Assembly (NCBI GenBank): GCA_963838735.1
Contig: CAWISG010000002.1
Span: forward strand, 62,001-126,000
DNA: 64,000 nucleotides
Direction: 5' to 3'
Source of the DNA: Parerythrobacter_A sp963838735
GTDB lineage: Bacteria > Pseudomonadota > Alphaproteobacteria > Sphingomonadales > Sphingomonadaceae
Below, in pieces: positions 25,085 through 35,120 of the stretch (its first letter is position 1; every line of letters starts with the position of its first letter). The notes below the pieces were generated by a model. It saw nothing but the letters and a program-made list of their open reading frames with translations. It made no database searches and had not been told where the DNA came from. The position numbers were made by a program, and so were the translations under genes.

Positions 25085-27847
25085 CTATCCATGTGCGCCG
25101 AACTCGTTGGCGATGGCCGTGCCAATGCGCAGCGAGAGTCCGTAGGCACGCTCCAGCGGGTCGATGAAATCGCGCCGGATCGCACCATAGCCCTCGCCGG
25201 CACCGTCGGGATAATCGCTCGGTTCGTCGATGGCGAAATGGGATGGTTGCGGGAAGCTGGTCGGATAGGCGCGCCGCAACTGTTCCAACGCGTCATCGAT
25301 ACGCAGAGTGAACACCATCTCCAGCACATCGTCGCGGCTGATGTCGTTTGCCCGGCTGAAGGCGGGGACGGAGACGGCCTTCAGGAAGATGTGCTGAAAC
25401 AGGGTAAGCCGCAGCGCCTGTAACACGCCGATGTGCCGCCGCACCTGCTCGCGGCCTTTCAAAGGTGCTTCGTCCGGCAGCAAGTCGAGCAGGCGATGCA
25501 GTTTCAGCGCATCGACACGCAGACGCGAGGCGAGCCGCCGGTACGTGCCGGTGCGATCGTCGCGAGTCAGGTATTCGGCCAGCGTCTCACAGGCGTCCGA
25601 CAAATGCGTTTCGGTGCCGCGATAGGGGCGACTGGCCCAATATGCGGAATTGAACAGCTCGCCGAATGCGGCAACCGTCTTGATGCTGGCGAGCGCGTTT
25701 GACGCGCGCACCAGCCGGATGATCTGTCGCCCGCGTGCGCTATCGGTCAGCAGCGCCGCGATTTCCTCGTAATTGCCGTCCGCCGCGCTGCCCAGTCCTG
25801 CGATAACATTTACCGGATAGCCCAGCTGTTGCAGAATGGCATTATGCGGGATCGCGCGGATCTGGCGTAGGTTCATGTCGCGGTCGGACCGCAAATCGCC
25901 TTGTCTGCGAGACATGCGGCTGCCGGTGGAATTCAGCAGGCCCAGCCCGAACGCCGTCAGCGCGCGGCTGTATGTGGCGCTTTCCATATGGTCGCGCTGG
26001 TGTTTGCGAATGGCGCGATAAAAATCGAGGCTGAGGTCGGTGCGGCGATAGAACGCATCGGTTGGCGCATCGGTATCTACAGGCGGAGAGGTGGCGATGC
26101 GCGTCAGCGTCGCCAATGCAAGCACTGGTGTCGCAAAATGCAGATAACCGTCGCCGCCCTGGAAACTGACTTCCGGTTCCAGCCGGATATCGGCGCGGGC
26201 AAACCGCCTTTGCGCCCACGGGCTCAGTGGCCATGACAGCCGGTCGGCGAACCCGGCCGGATGCGCGCCGCGGCCCATGCTTTCGCCATGCGTGTTGAAG
26301 ATCAGGGCGGCGGTGTCGCCCATGTCGTGCCGCGCCATCGCCTGCGCCAGCCGCCCTTGCAGTCGTTCGATTGCGAGGCTGGCAGGGATTTGCCCAACGA
26401 ACCGTCCTGCATCGGAAAAGCCGGTCTGGATGCAGACCCGGCCCCGCGCGATCGCGTATTCGCGATAGGTTTCGTTCGCCAGCAACTGGTCCACGAAGCG
26501 CCCGCCATGCTCCAGCGCGCTTTCGGTTTCGAACAACGGCGAGACATCGACCTTGTTCTCGATGCCGAACAGCTTGGCAAAATAGAGCGCGGCAAGGATG
26601 GTGGAAGATTGCTCGCATTCGGCCACCAGCATCCGGATCGGGGCATCGGCATCGATATGCGCGATGATCTGCGCCATCGCCAGGAATTGCCGGATCGCGG
26701 TGCTGCTTTCGATGGCCAGCGCAGCAAAATTGCTGCGCAGCGGTGTCACACTTTCCAGCATGGTGCGCAGGGTGGCGATAGCACCACGGCTGGCGAGGTC
26801 GAGCGTAATGCCGCCGTCGATCTGGCGGCGGATCGCATTGTGGAGCTGACTGGCATTTACGCGAAAATGAACCCGCGCCATGCCCAGTCCGTCGGCGTAC
26901 ATCGCGCAAGCCAGCGTTTTGAGTGCAATGGCGCGCGCGCCACCCGCCGTTGCCGCGTCGCTTTCCAGCCCCTCGATTATTGGCGTCAGCGTCAGTAGTT
27001 TGTGCGGATGGTCGGCGGTCAGGCGGTTGGCGGCATCCGACAAGGCGGCAGGATTGCTCAGGTCGGCGGCGAAATCCCGCGCCCGATTTTGGGCATACTC
27101 GTGGGCTGCATCCAGTTCGCTTACGACAGGATGATCGGAGTCGATGGCACGCAGAGCATCAGCATAGCGCCCGATACGCTGCGCCTTTTCATCCAGCCGG
27201 AAGCCGATGGAATCGAACCATCTGATATCGGTCCGTCCGTCCATGTCATATCCGACCCAACTGGCGAAGCGGAACGGAAGCGGCGCGATTTCCGCCATCC
27301 GGTCGGGCCAGCGAGTGGCGGCCTCGTCCAGTACTGTTGCCACGATCCGGTCGCGCGCGTCCTGCGCATTGGCGATGGCGGACATCGCGCGCCCGTGCTC
27401 GTATCGCAGCGTGATGGCGGGCCGCTCGCCCCCGGTGACACACCGCGCTTCTTTGCCGTCCTGTGCCGCATCGGCCACGGCGTCGATCTGGCCCGGTGTC
27501 AGCAGAAAGGTCGGGTGCGCAGTAAAAACCGCGTGCATGGCGGGGTGCTGCCATCGTGCGCGGAAGGCGTCGAAATCCTGTGTGTCGCACAGGGCAGCGA
27601 TGGCAACCTGGTTTGCGGCTTCGTCGACCGGCTCGACCCGCTGGCGCAACTGGCGGGCGCGGCTGGTCAGCGAATGGCATTCCAGTTCCGCCACCATGCT
27701 TTCCACTTCGTCCAGCGAGAGGTCGCCGGCCTCCAGCTCGCGCGACAGGTCCAGCGATAGCTGGAAGACCGGGTTGAACAGCGGCGTAGTTCGGGTTTGC
27801 TGATGCAAACCGCGCAGGCGGTCGCTTAGCTCGGCAACGGTTTTCAT
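25085..27847 (-). CDS. ppc: Phosphoenolpyruvate carboxylase-like protein (divergent)
   Basis: A 920-residue homologue of PEP carboxylase, which makes oxaloacetate from PEP and bicarbonate. The catalytic histidine is conserved (about residue 111, in FTAHPTF), but the usual Glu after HPT is Phe. The glycine loop normally FHGRGGxxGRGG reads FNTHGESMGRGAHP. GYSDSxKDxG reads GFSDAGRFVG, and the C-terminus lacks the QNTG tetrapeptide. LRAIPHNAILQQLGYP replaces the tryptophan-rich motif. It overlaps eda by four bases at the end of the zwf-edd-eda operon. Fold membership is clear; standard carboxylase activity is not assured. Confidence 0.8.
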   Translation of the reverse strand: MKTVAELSDRLRGLHQQTRTTPLFNPVFQLSLDLSRELEAGDLSLDEVESMVAELECHSLTSRARQLRQRVEPVDEAANQVAIAALCDTQDFDAFRARWQHPAMHAVFTAHPTFLLTPGQIDAVADAAQDGKEARCVTGGERPAITLRYEHGRAMSAIANAQDARDRIVATVLDEAATRWPDRMAEIAPLPFRFASWVGYDMDGRTDIRWFDSIGFRLDEKAQRIGRYADALRAIDSDHPVVSELDAAHEYAQNRARDFAADLSNPAALSDAANRLTADHPHKLLTLTPIIEGLESDAATAGGARAIALKTLACAMYADGLGMARVHFRVNASQLHNAIRRQIDGGITLDLASRGAIATLRTMLESVTPLRSNFAALAIESSTAIRQFLAMAQIIAHIDADAPIRMLVAECEQSSTILAALYFAKLFGIENKVDVSPLFETESALEHGGRFVDQLLANETYREYAIARGRVCIQTGFSDAGRFVGQIPASLAIERLQGRLAQAMARHDMGDTAALIFNTHGESMGRGAHPAGFADRLSWPLSPWAQRRFARADIRLEPEVSFQGGDGYLHFATPVLALATLTRIATSPPVDTDAPTDAFYRRTDLSLDFYRAIRKHQRDHMESATYSRALTAFGLGLLNSTGSRMSRRQGDLRSDRDMNLRQIRAIPHNAILQQLGYPVNVIAGLGSAADGNYEEIAALLTDSARGRQIIRLVRASNALASIKTVAAFGELFNSAYWASRPYRGTETHLSDACETLAEYLTRDDRTGTYRRLASRLRVDALKLHRLLDLLPDEAPLKGREQVRRHIGVLQALRLTLFQHIFLKAVSVPAFSRANDISRDDVLEMVFTLRIDDALEQLRRAYPTSFPQPSHFAIDEPSDYPDGAGEGYGAIRRDFIDPLERAYGLSLRIGTAIANEFGAHG

Positions 27848-28458
27848 GCGCCCATCCCTGCAGCTTCTCGGGCCAGGGCCTCGATTGCGTTACGGTCCGG
27901 TGCGCCCTTAGGGGCAACCCAGCTTCCGCCGACGCACAGCACCGGATCGAAAGCGAGCCATTCGGCAGCATTGGCCGGCGAAATGCCGCCGGTGGGGCAG
28001 AAACGGGCGTTGCCGAACGGCGCGGCCAGTGCCTTCAAAGCAGGCAAGCCGCCCGCCGCCATAGCCGGGAAAAACTTGAAGCGGGTCAAACCAAGATCGA
28101 GGCCACGCATGATGTCGCCCGCATTGGCAATGCCGGGCAGGAACGGGACGCCATGCCGTATTGCGGCCTTGCCAAGCGGCTCGGTCAGGCCGGGCGACAC
28201 GATGAACTCGCTGCCCGCAGACAAGGCATCGGACAGCGTCCGCTGATCGGTCACGGTGCCCGCACCGACAATCGCACCGGGCACTCTCTTCATCGCGGCA
28301 ATGGCGTCCAGCGCTGCGGGCGTACGCAGCGTCACTTCCAGAACCGTCAGACCACCCGCAACAAGTGCCTCTGCCAAGGGTACGGCATGGGCAGGATCTT
28401 CGATAACGATGACCGGAATGACCGGCGCCATGTTCATCAGGGAATCGATATCGTTCAT
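27844..28458 (-). CDS. eda: 2-dehydro-3-deoxy-6-phosphogluconate aldolase Eda
   Basis: Splits KDPG into pyruvate and glyceraldehyde-3-phosphate, the last Entner-Doudoroff step. It is a 204-residue class I aldolase. The general-base Glu is in LEVTLRTPAAL and the Schiff-base Lys is in TRFKFFPA. GAGTVTD and FCPTGGISPANA are the phosphate-binding motifs. The start is MNDIDSLMNMAP; the frame is open upstream into edd but lacks family similarity there. The end overlaps the PEPC-like start (ATGA), and edd lies 58 bases upstream. Confidence 0.95.
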   Translation of the reverse strand: MNDIDSLMNMAPVIPVIVIEDPAHAVPLAEALVAGGLTVLEVTLRTPAALDAIAAMKRVPGAIVGAGTVTDQRTLSDALSAGSEFIVSPGLTEPLGKAAIRHGVPFLPGIANAGDIMRGLDLGLTRFKFFPAMAAGGLPALKALAAPFGNARFCPTGGISPANAAEWLAFDPVLCVGGSWVAPKGAPDRNAIEALAREAAGMGA

Positions 28459-28516
28459 AAGGTTGCCTGTTTTGCGCGATGCGAGGCTGTGGATGGAAAC
28501 CGTCCGACCACCGCGT

Positions 28517-30320
28517 TTACAATCCGGCGCAAGCCAGCATGGCCGATCCGCCAAGTTCCGCGCTGTCGGCGTGTGTGCGGAACATGGCGAACAATTCGCG
28601 GCCCGTTCCTTCGTCGGAATTCGGGTCAGGGGCGGGGGCGCGGCTGGCGAGGTCGGCAGCGGCAGAAAGCGCGCCCGTGACTGCGCAGACCTTGACGATG
28701 TCGCCATCGCGCAAGCGGGCCAGCGGTCCGCCGCCAAGCGCTTCGGGCGTGCAGTGGATTGCGGCGGGCACCTTGCCGCTCGCGCCCGACATGCGGCCAT
28801 CGGTTACCAGCGCGACACGATAGCCACGGTCCTGCAACACCGCGAGCGGCGGGGTCAGGCTGTGCAGTTCGGGCATGCCGTTGGCGCGCGGCCCCTGAAA
28901 CCGGACGACTACGACAACATCGCAATCCAACTCGCCCGCTTCGAAGGCAGCGGTGACGTGTTGTTGCGTATCGAAGACGCGGCACGGTGCCTCCACCGTC
29001 ATCCGGTCCTCGCGCACAGCCGATGTCTTGAAACATGCGCGGCCCAGATTGCCGGCGACCAGCTCCATCCCGCCATCGGGGCGGAACGCGTTTGCAACAG
29101 GCCGCAGCATTGTGTCATCGTCACTCGCCTCGACCGGGCGGCTGGCGAGTTCGCCATCCGCCAGCACCGGCTCCCGGGCATAGGCGTTCAGGTCGCCCGT
29201 GCCGACCGTCAACAGATCGGCATGACACAATCCGCTCGCAATCAGCTCGCCGATCACATAGCCCATGCCGCCCGCCATGTGGAAATGGTTCACGTCGCCC
29301 GATCCGTTGGGATAGATACGCGCCAGCAGCGGCACGGCTTTCGATAATTCGGACAGGTCGTCCCAGTCGAAGCGGATACCCGCCGCGCGCGCCATCGCGG
29401 GGATATGGATCGCGTGGTTGGTCGACCCGCCCGTTGCCAGCAGGCCGACCGCCGCGTTGACGATGGCCTTTTCATCGACGCACCGGCCCAGCGGGCGGTA
29501 GTCTTCGCCGTCTTGCCCGATGGCGGCAACCCGATGCATCGCCGCGCGATCCAGTGCCTGACGTAAAGCTGTGCCCGGTTGTACGAAGGCGCTGCCCGGC
29601 AAGTGTAGGCCCATCAGCTCCATCATCATCTGATTGGAATTGGCGGTGCCGAAAAAGGTGCAGGTGCCGGGCGAATGATAGCTGCCCAGTTCGCTTTCGA
29701 GCAATTCCGCACGGCTCGCCTTGCCTTCCGCGTGGAGTTGGCGAACGCGCTGCTTTTCTTTATTGGGAACGCCCGAAGGCATCGGCCCACTGGGCACGAA
29801 GATCGTCGGCAAATGGCCGAACCGCAATGCGCCGATCAAGAGGCCGGGCACGATCTTGTCGCATATGCCCAGCATCAGCGCGCCGTCATACATCGCATGG
29901 CTCAGCGCGACGCCGGTACTCATGGCAATCACGTCGCGGCTGAACAGGCTTAGTTCCATACCCGTCTGCCCCTGCGTTACCCCATCGCACATCGCCGGCG
30001 TGCCGCCCGCAACCTGCGCCGTAGCGCCTATTTCGCGCGCGTAGATTTTCAGCCGTTCGGGATAGCGACCATAAGGCTGATGCGCGCTTAGCATGTCGTT
30101 ATAGGACGTGACGATACCGATATTGGGACCGGAATGCCGCTTCAGCGCATCCTGATCCATCTCTGCCCCGGCATAAGCGTGGGCAAGGTTGGAGCAAGAC
30201 ATGATGGTGCGGTCGGGCCGATCTTCGGCAGCGCGGGTAACAAGGTCGAGATAGCGCGTCCGGCTACCTTGCGAATTTGCAATGACCCGCTGCGTCACGC
30301 GGTGCAGCGTATTGTGGAGA

Positions 30321-30328
<8 letters not shown>
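28517..30328 (-). CDS. edd: 6-phosphogluconate dehydratase Edd
   Basis: Iron-sulfur dehydratase of the IlvD/Edd family (603 residues) that converts 6-phosphogluconate to KDPG. The cluster cysteines are visible in SCSNLAHAYAGAEMD and GICDKIVPG, with a third in GTCTFFGTANSNQMM. Other family blocks are VTQGQTGMELSLFSRD, ATGGSTNHAIHIPAMARAAG and VTDGRMSGASGKVPAAIH. The length is standard. Its start overlaps the zwf stop by eight bases (ATGAGTAA), which supports translational coupling. Confidence 0.96.
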
Positions 30329-31817
<1,489 letters not shown>

Positions 31818-31881
31818 TGCGCAAGCCTATCAAAGGTGAAGCGCGAACTCCATGAGCTGCAACCGTATTCAGGCGATGCTA

Positions 31882-32682
31882 TCAGTCGGTCAAAGTAACT
31901 TCGACATGCTTTTCCAAAAACGTGGTGGCGCCGAAGCTGGTCATGAAGCTGACGTCGGCGGCATCACGGCCAAGGCCGATCTTTACGATCTCATCCGGCT
32001 TGGCCATACCCGTCGCGTCGACTAGATACCATGCACCGCCACCGGGTGTGGTTGGATCGGTCAGGAAAACCTCGGCCACGGCATGGAAATCCTGCGGTAT
32101 GACGCCGGGCGCAAAACAGCTGACGAAACGGGCGGGAATGCCCGAGGCGCGCGCCAGCATCACCATTACGTGGGCGTAGTCGCGGCAAATGCCCTGCCGT
32201 TCGATAAAAGTATCCAGACCGGTTGTTTCCGGCCCGCTAGCACCCGGTACATAGGAGAAGTTCCCCGCGATCCAGTCATGCACCGCCATGATGCGTTCCC
32301 CACCGTCCGTCTGGCCGAATTCCGCGCCGACGAAGGACTGGAACCGGTCCGCCGGGCAATAACGCGAATCAAACAGGTACTGCACTGTTTCTCCGGGTAG
32401 GTCGTGGGCGGGCAGCCGTTCGAGCTGGCTGATCTCGGTCAGCAGGCGGTCGACCTCGACCTTCGCCTTATAATTGACATCGTAACGTCCCCTTGCGCGA
32501 ACCCAAACCCGTTCGCCGATGTCGTCCTGCGCGCGCACGCGAGCAAAATGTTCGCCCTGTGTTACCCAGGTGTCGGTTTCGAGCAGTCGCTGTTCGGGGA
32601 TCATGGCTGCTTCGAATTGCAGCAGCACGTCGGTGGTCTCTTCCATCTCGAAAGAGAACCCAAGGTCGATATTTACGGTCAT
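31882..32682 (-). CDS. Transglutaminase-like cysteine peptidase-fold protein
   Basis: A 266-residue cytosolic protein with no signal peptide. An N-terminal beta-rich region (LGFSFEMEETTDVLLQFEA) is followed by a transglutaminase core with a complete triad: Cys in RQGICRDYAHV, His in DFHAVAEVF, Asp in WYLVDATGM. Related bacterial proteins are peptidases or amidases rather than crosslinkers. It lies 64 bases upstream of the zwf operon in the same direction, with a probable promoter for zwf between them. It is next to a disrupted lipoprotein gene. The substrate is unknown. Confidence 0.85.
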   Translation of the reverse strand: MTVNIDLGFSFEMEETTDVLLQFEAAMIPEQRLLETDTWVTQGEHFARVRAQDDIGERVWVRARGRYDVNYKAKVEVDRLLTEISQLERLPAHDLPGETVQYLFDSRYCPADRFQSFVGAEFGQTDGGERIMAVHDWIAGNFSYVPGASGPETTGLDTFIERQGICRDYAHVMVMLARASGIPARFVSCFAPGVIPQDFHAVAEVFLTDPTTPGGGAWYLVDATGMAKPDEIVKIGLGRDAADVSFMTSFGATTFLEKHVEVTLTD

Positions 32683-32730
32683 ATTCTGCGCAACGCGCCG
32701 CGGTCGCTTCGGTGCCGCAGGGTTCGCACT

Positions 32731-33439
32731 TTATTGCATCATGGCGGCCCAGTCCGCTGAACGCAAAGCCCTCCCGCCGGTTTGCAGCACCAGCGTTCCG
32801 TTGGGCGAGGCGGGCGAGAAGCGCCAGATGCCAACGTTCTCTTCCCCCACGAGATAGCGTTTCGCTGCCAGGTTCGATATGACAGCGGGCTGCCTGTCCG
32901 GGCACGGAGAACGGCTGTAGCGACAACCCGCTCCAGCCTTCGCCACTTCGGGCAAGGGTGGTGCGGAAGATGGCGCCGCTTTCCAAAGGGCTGTAAATTT
33001 CCACGCCGCCACCTGCTTGCTGCACGCCAATGCATATGTCGCTTGCGATGCCTGGCCCGACGGGAACACGAGCCGCGCGTTCAAGCTCGCCTGTTTCGGG
33101 ATTTAGAATGGCAAGGAAAAGGTAAGCCAGCGCCGGATCGGAGCGGTCGCTTGCGGCGACCAATATGGTGCCATCGCGCATCGTTACCAAGTCGATATGC
33201 GTAAGGCCTGTTGCGGGCAGAGTGCTGCGCAGCGCGCCTTCCCGGTCGTGGACTAGCAAGCCCGCCTGTGGATCGGCGGCTACCCTGAAAGTAAGCGTCG
33301 CGTCGGACAGATCGCGCCATATAGCTGCGTCACCTACGTCCGGACCAAGCTCAGTAGCGGTAGGGTTCCCTTCGGGCATGGAAGCAATACAGCCGGAAAG
33401 CGCGGCGGAAATGGCGAGCAACGGAAAAAGACGAACCAT
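32731..33439 (-). pseudogene. Phytase-like beta-propeller lipoprotein, one frameshift
   Basis: The N-terminus is a lipoprotein signal (MVRLFPLLAISAALSGC), and an alternative ATG lies 15 bases upstream. The body resembles 3-phytase-type six-bladed propellers: SDPALAYLFLAILNPETGEL in the first frame. AAKRYLVGEENVGIWRFSP and GRALRSADWAAMMQ occur after a switch to a second frame. The span is 709 bases, one more than a multiple of three. Removing one base from the GGG run at 32887-32889 joins the two parts into a protein of about 235 residues. That is shorter than usual phytases, so the fold may be partial even when intact. The frame lesion is visible directly; the family call is moderate. Confidence 0.65.
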
Positions 33440-33614
33440 TGCTGCCGTATTCATGCGTCGAGGGTGGTCGTCCAGTGCGTTGGCAGTTCGGCGTAACAAG
33501 CTTGAAACAAAATTTCTTCGTCGCGCAATGCAATTTGTACCATTTGGGACATTCAGACGGGCGGACCGGCCCGGTAGCGAGGGGTCACTTCAAACGCAGA
33601 AGGGATCGTATACC

Positions 33615-34526
33615 GTGAAAAACATTCTTCTTACCGCCACCGCCGGGGCCGTTATTGCCACCGGTACATTCGCCATTCCCGCCGAAGCCGGTCCGTTCGA
33701 CCGCCTGAAGCGCAAGGTCCAGAAGGTCGAGCGCGAAGTGCGCAAGGTCGAACAGACCGTCGCCGAAGTCGAGGAGGCTGTCGACACCGTCGAAGCCGTG
33801 GCCGATGGCCGCGTCTCTGCCGAAGACGTTGCCGGCGCTGCTGCTTCGGGTGCGATGGGGCGCACCCGTCTGGGTTCGCCAATCGGTGGGGTCCGCGGCA
33901 TGAATGGTGCGGTGCCGGGGCGCAGCAACTATCCCAAAACCGCGCAGCGCGCGCCCGCGGCCGGTGTCGCAAGCACAGTGCCTGCGAAATTCGTCAGTCA
34001 GCTGAATTGTGCCGACCTGAACCTGGGCAATGCCTTCATCGGCAAAGGCGGGACCTATACGTTCAGCCAGGGTATCAGCACGCAAGAACGCAGTGGTATC
34101 ATCAATCGTCGCAACGTTTCCGTAACGAACGGCTGCATGCTGCCAACAATGGAATCGGGCGACATCCTCTATGTCGAAGTCGACAAGGGCGACTACAGCA
34201 GGCACAATTACGACCTGCAATGCGTGTCTTATGACGGCAAGGAACAGCTCAACAACACGAATGCCCCGCCGGAAAACAACTACGGGGGCAAGGACGTCAT
34301 GCTGCATACCGGGCACAGCCTAGGATACACGCCGACGGCGAGCGGCAGCAATTCAAACCGTAGCGATGCCTACAAAAAGTATCTCGATGGGCGCGGTCGC
34401 GACATGATCACATTCAATATGCCCAGCCTGCATACGGATCGCGGTACTGACTTCTTCTGCCAGCACTTCAACAAGGATACCGGCAAGAGTTCCTTGGCCT
34501 TCGCGTTCCGTCGCGGCCCCCAATAA
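33615..34526 (+). CDS. Exported protein with N-terminal coiled coil, unknown function
   Basis: A 303-residue protein starting at GTG 33615 (VKNILLTATAGAV), with AGGGA about nine bases upstream and a signal peptide ending near IPAEA. The mature N-terminus is a charged heptad-like helix (LKRKVQKVEREVRKVEQTV). After a Gly/Ala/Pro linker comes a globular C-terminal half with four cysteines (QLNCADLNL, TNGCMLPTM, LQCVSYD, FFCQHFN), which could make two disulfides. The C-terminal half carries Asn-rich and aromatic stretches. No known domain is recognised. It is followed by a terminator-like hairpin and another exported small protein. Confidence 0.75.
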   Translation: MKNILLTATAGAVIATGTFAIPAEAGPFDRLKRKVQKVEREVRKVEQTVAEVEEAVDTVEAVADGRVSAEDVAGAAASGAMGRTRLGSPIGGVRGMNGAVPGRSNYPKTAQRAPAAGVASTVPAKFVSQLNCADLNLGNAFIGKGGTYTFSQGISTQERSGIINRRNVSVTNGCMLPTMESGDILYVEVDKGDYSRHNYDLQCVSYDGKEQLNNTNAPPENNYGGKDVMLHTGHSLGYTPTASGSNSNRSDAYKKYLDGRGRDMITFNMPSLHTDRGTDFFCQHFNKDTGKSSLAFAFRRGPQ

Positions 34527-34578
34527 CTTCAGTTTACTTAGTCACCGGAGCCGGTCTTTGCGCCCGGCCCCGGTGACC

Positions 34579-34620
34579 GGGCGCGCCGTCTTCTGCGACC
34601 CTTCGGCGCGCCCGTTTTTT
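34579..34620 (+). terminator. Rho-independent terminator or attenuator
   Basis: The arms GGGCGCGCCG (34579-34588) and CGGCGCGCCC (34604-34613) pair perfectly over 10 bp and are followed by GTTTTTT. It ends 43 bases before the next start codon, leaving little room for a promoter. It may therefore attenuate read-through into the downstream gene instead of ending the transcript completely. Confidence 0.8.
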
Positions 34621-34662
34621 CTTCGCAATATTCGTCGCAAAAACCAATCAGGAGTAATTTTC

Positions 34663-34971
34663 ATGCGTGCAATCACCGTACTTTCCGCCATCGCCCTCGC
34701 CATAGGCACCGCGCCGCTAGCCCCCACCGCTTTCGCGCAGTCCAGCTCCGGCACCGTCAGTAAGGACGGCTCCTGCCCGAAAGGCTTCAAGGCTTCGGGA
34801 TCGAACTGCGAGTCCAGCAGCATGGTCGCCATCGTCAAGCTCGGCTCCTGCCCCACCGGCTTCCGCGCTTCGGGCAATTACTGCACCGGCGACAAAGGCG
34901 ATTATGCCGAAGTGCGCTCGGGCAGCTGCCCCAGCGGCACCAAGGCGTCGGGCAAATACTGCGTGAAGTAA
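34663..34971 (+). CDS. Small exported protein with three cysteine-paired repeats
   Basis: A 102-residue protein with signal peptide MRAITVLSAIALAIGTAPLA ending near TAFAQ. The mature chain is three copies of a roughly 14-residue unit: GSCPKGFKASGSNC, GSCPTGFRASGNYC and GSCPSGTKASGKYC, spaced by 15-20 residues. Each unit has two cysteines that probably form one disulfide, giving a compact knot-like module. A GGAG site lies eight bases upstream of the ATG. A strong terminator follows. Function unknown; secreted or periplasmic carbohydrate- or wall-binding is one possibility, unsupported by homology. Confidence 0.75.
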   Translation: MRAITVLSAIALAIGTAPLAPTAFAQSSSGTVSKDGSCPKGFKASGSNCESSSMVAIVKLGSCPTGFRASGNYCTGDKGDYAEVRSGSCPSGTKASGKYCVK

Positions 34972-34996
34972 GCGCCGGCATCACGTCCGAGCCATA

Positions 34997-35034
34997 GGGC
35001 CGCATCTCCGTAACAGAGGAGGTGCGGCCCTTTT
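34997..35034 (+). terminator. Rho-independent terminator
   Basis: GGGCCGCATCTCC (34997-35009) pairs with GGAGGTGCGGCCC (35018-35030), with a single G-T wobble, an eight-base loop and TTTT after the stem. It lies 26 bases after the stop of the cysteine-repeat gene, separating it from the regulator pair downstream. Confidence 0.85.
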
Positions 35035-35048
35035 ACGTCTGAAGCATG

Positions 35049-35079
35049 TTGACTTGGCCCTCAGGTTTGCATGGTTTAT
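35049..35079 (+). promoter_or_regulatory. Possible sigma-70-like promoter for the regulator pair
   Basis: TTGACT (35049-35054) is a good -35 hexamer. The -10 side is poor: GTTTAT at 35074-35079 lies 19 bases further on. If used, the first regulator would start at the TTG at 35121, not at the ATG at 35046, which sits only 11 bases after the preceding terminator. Weak evidence. Confidence 0.3.
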
Positions 35080-35120
35080 GCACAGCCAACGCACCCGCAG
35101 ATGCGATTCTGGAATTAGCT

